From Hermodice carunculata (taxonomy: Eukaryota; Annelida; Polychaeta; Eunicida; Amphinomidae): a DNA stretch of 64,000 bases. Shown here one piece after another: positions 62,826 through 64,000 of the stretch (positions are counted from its first letter, which is position 1; each line of letters opens with the position of its first letter). The notes under the pieces are model-generated. The model had not been told where the DNA came from and did not search any database. It saw only the letters and a program-made list of their open reading frames with translations. Made by a program: the position numbers and the translations under genes. The stretch lies in contig OZ026625.1 of NCBI GenBank assembly GCA_964020975.1, positions 6,081,413 through 6,145,412 on the forward strand. The letters are read 5' to 3'.

Positions 62826-64000
62826 CTTTGTACTTCTGCAAATCATTCCAAGGGTAAAGTAGATGATAGACTAATATTCCTTGTGAAAAAAAACTTTTAT
62901 TCAAGTACCAGCATGCTATAGTTCAAGGATATCTCCGTACTTCAATCTTATTACTATTATTGAAGTACGAGGTGTTATTGTGAAAAATGTTGTACAAGCA
63001 CAGGGGCTTTTGGAATTATAATCATACGTAGTGTTGGTTTATAGAAGTACGACATGCCGTTATATTGCATGACATTTGAGCCTATCGATAATTACCTGTA
63101 CTTGAGCGGCGGCATCTTTTTGTAGCATCTGGCGTCAATACGTGACTCTTTTCTGCCAGGAAATGCTATATTTTATACAACCATCTACCTCAGTGAAACA
63201 GGGCGAGCGGAACATTCCCTTAATGTTGGTGTGAAAGTCATTGAGGAGCAGTGCTTGTTCTTGCATCCATCATGTAGTACGGCTTAAAGTATTGCTTGTA
63301 GACCTTTGTGAAAATACTCGACTGTTGGACTAATGACAGAAGGATGGAAATCCGTGACCACAACCCCAGGGGCAATCATGACCAAGGAAGAGTGGTCCAG
63401 ATCTACAAGAAAGAAGATCTTAACATGTTCAGGGATACACGGTCTTCCTAATATGAACACTCATGGCGCTGACGGTCATATCGCATCGTTGTTATTACGT
63501 AACCTACATATGAATTACCTATCATGTACCTTCAGTGATAAACATCTTGTACTTCCATTGACACATTCAGCCTCAGAACCGCAACGGCTGTGGTTACATG
63601 TCACTAAGCCTGACTTTGACATTTCAATTTATAAACGCACATTATATTAATTGGGGGGAGGGGGTATTTTTCTTCTTTTTTTTTTCTTTTTTGGGGGGTT
63701 TGGTTTTTCTTTGTTAAAAAACCAGCGTTACCATTAACCAAATAGTTTTTCTCCATGTATTGTGCCTATTCTGTGAACTTTGTCATTGGCTATATGTATG
63801 TTGTATTGTGTCTTTGCTTATTCCGCATTTTCAGAATAATTTCGTATGTAACGTCGGTTTTCTTAACTTCCCTTGTCAGGTGCCATATTTTCTGAGTTCC
63901 TTCTGTATTTTCGTGTTATTTGTTTTGTTACCATGGTATATCGTCCGAATTTTTCCATACACCTATCTCCCATAAACTACACCATACATTCGCCTACCGA
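62826..64000. other. Right edge, no gene confirmed
   Basis: A 105-codon plus-strand ORF at 63333-63650 is the only sizeable reading frame. It has mixed composition but no domain I recognise, and a T/G-rich run at 63650-63710 follows it. Otherwise the sequence is AT-rich and featureless. Confidence 0.4.

Noticed and set aside
63333-63650. 105-codon ORF considered as the missing DIRS recombinase end
   Set aside because: It shows none of the Arg-His-Arg-Tyr pattern of tyrosine recombinases and is separated from the element by 500 bp of unrelated sequence.

Overview
The window looks like nuclear DNA of an animal, most likely a marine invertebrate. It is AT-rich, the one clear gene has many short exons joined by GT-AG introns, and the rest is packed with decayed transposons and microsatellites. 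I cannot name the species. No bacterial-style operons, rRNA genes or CRISPR arrays were seen, and no tRNA gene was noticed by eye.

Left third (1-22,600). A plus-strand membrane acyltransferase gene of the acyltransferase-3 / NRF-6 ('nose resistant to fluoxetine') family occupies 3,659-20,447. Nine exons keep one reading frame across eight junctions and give the last 370 residues. The 5' exons are not visible and probably lie left of the window. Its introns hold two old tandem duplications, a fold-back transposon with 25-bp perfect terminal inverted repeats (9,287-10,758), a LINE 3' fragment and several microsatellites.

Middle (22,600-43,600). A minus-strand LINE (22,625-26,295) is interrupted by a probable MITE and a GA microsatellite. 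A minus-strand membrane-protein fragment resembles the XK-related family (28,201-28,938). A satellite-like stretch follows (30,190-33,525), then a second copy of the fold-back element (35,989-37,110), a Penelope-like retroelement fossil (37,110-38,150), a 727-bp Tc1-like DNA transposon relic with inverted repeats (39,561-40,287), and unrecognised ORFs (40,294-41,407).

Right third (43,600-64,000). A nearly full-length minus-strand LINE with endonuclease, reverse transcriptase and C-terminal tail lies at 43,690-46,860. A Ty3/Gypsy fossil follows (about 50,037 to beyond 57,836). It carries an extra TatD-type nuclease region between the integrase and the polypurine tract, flanked by an array of short palindromic motifs. 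A GC-richer DIRS-type fossil lies at about 60,190-62,825. The most interesting items are the TatD-bearing Gypsy element with its palindrome array and the fold-back transposon family with two copies here.
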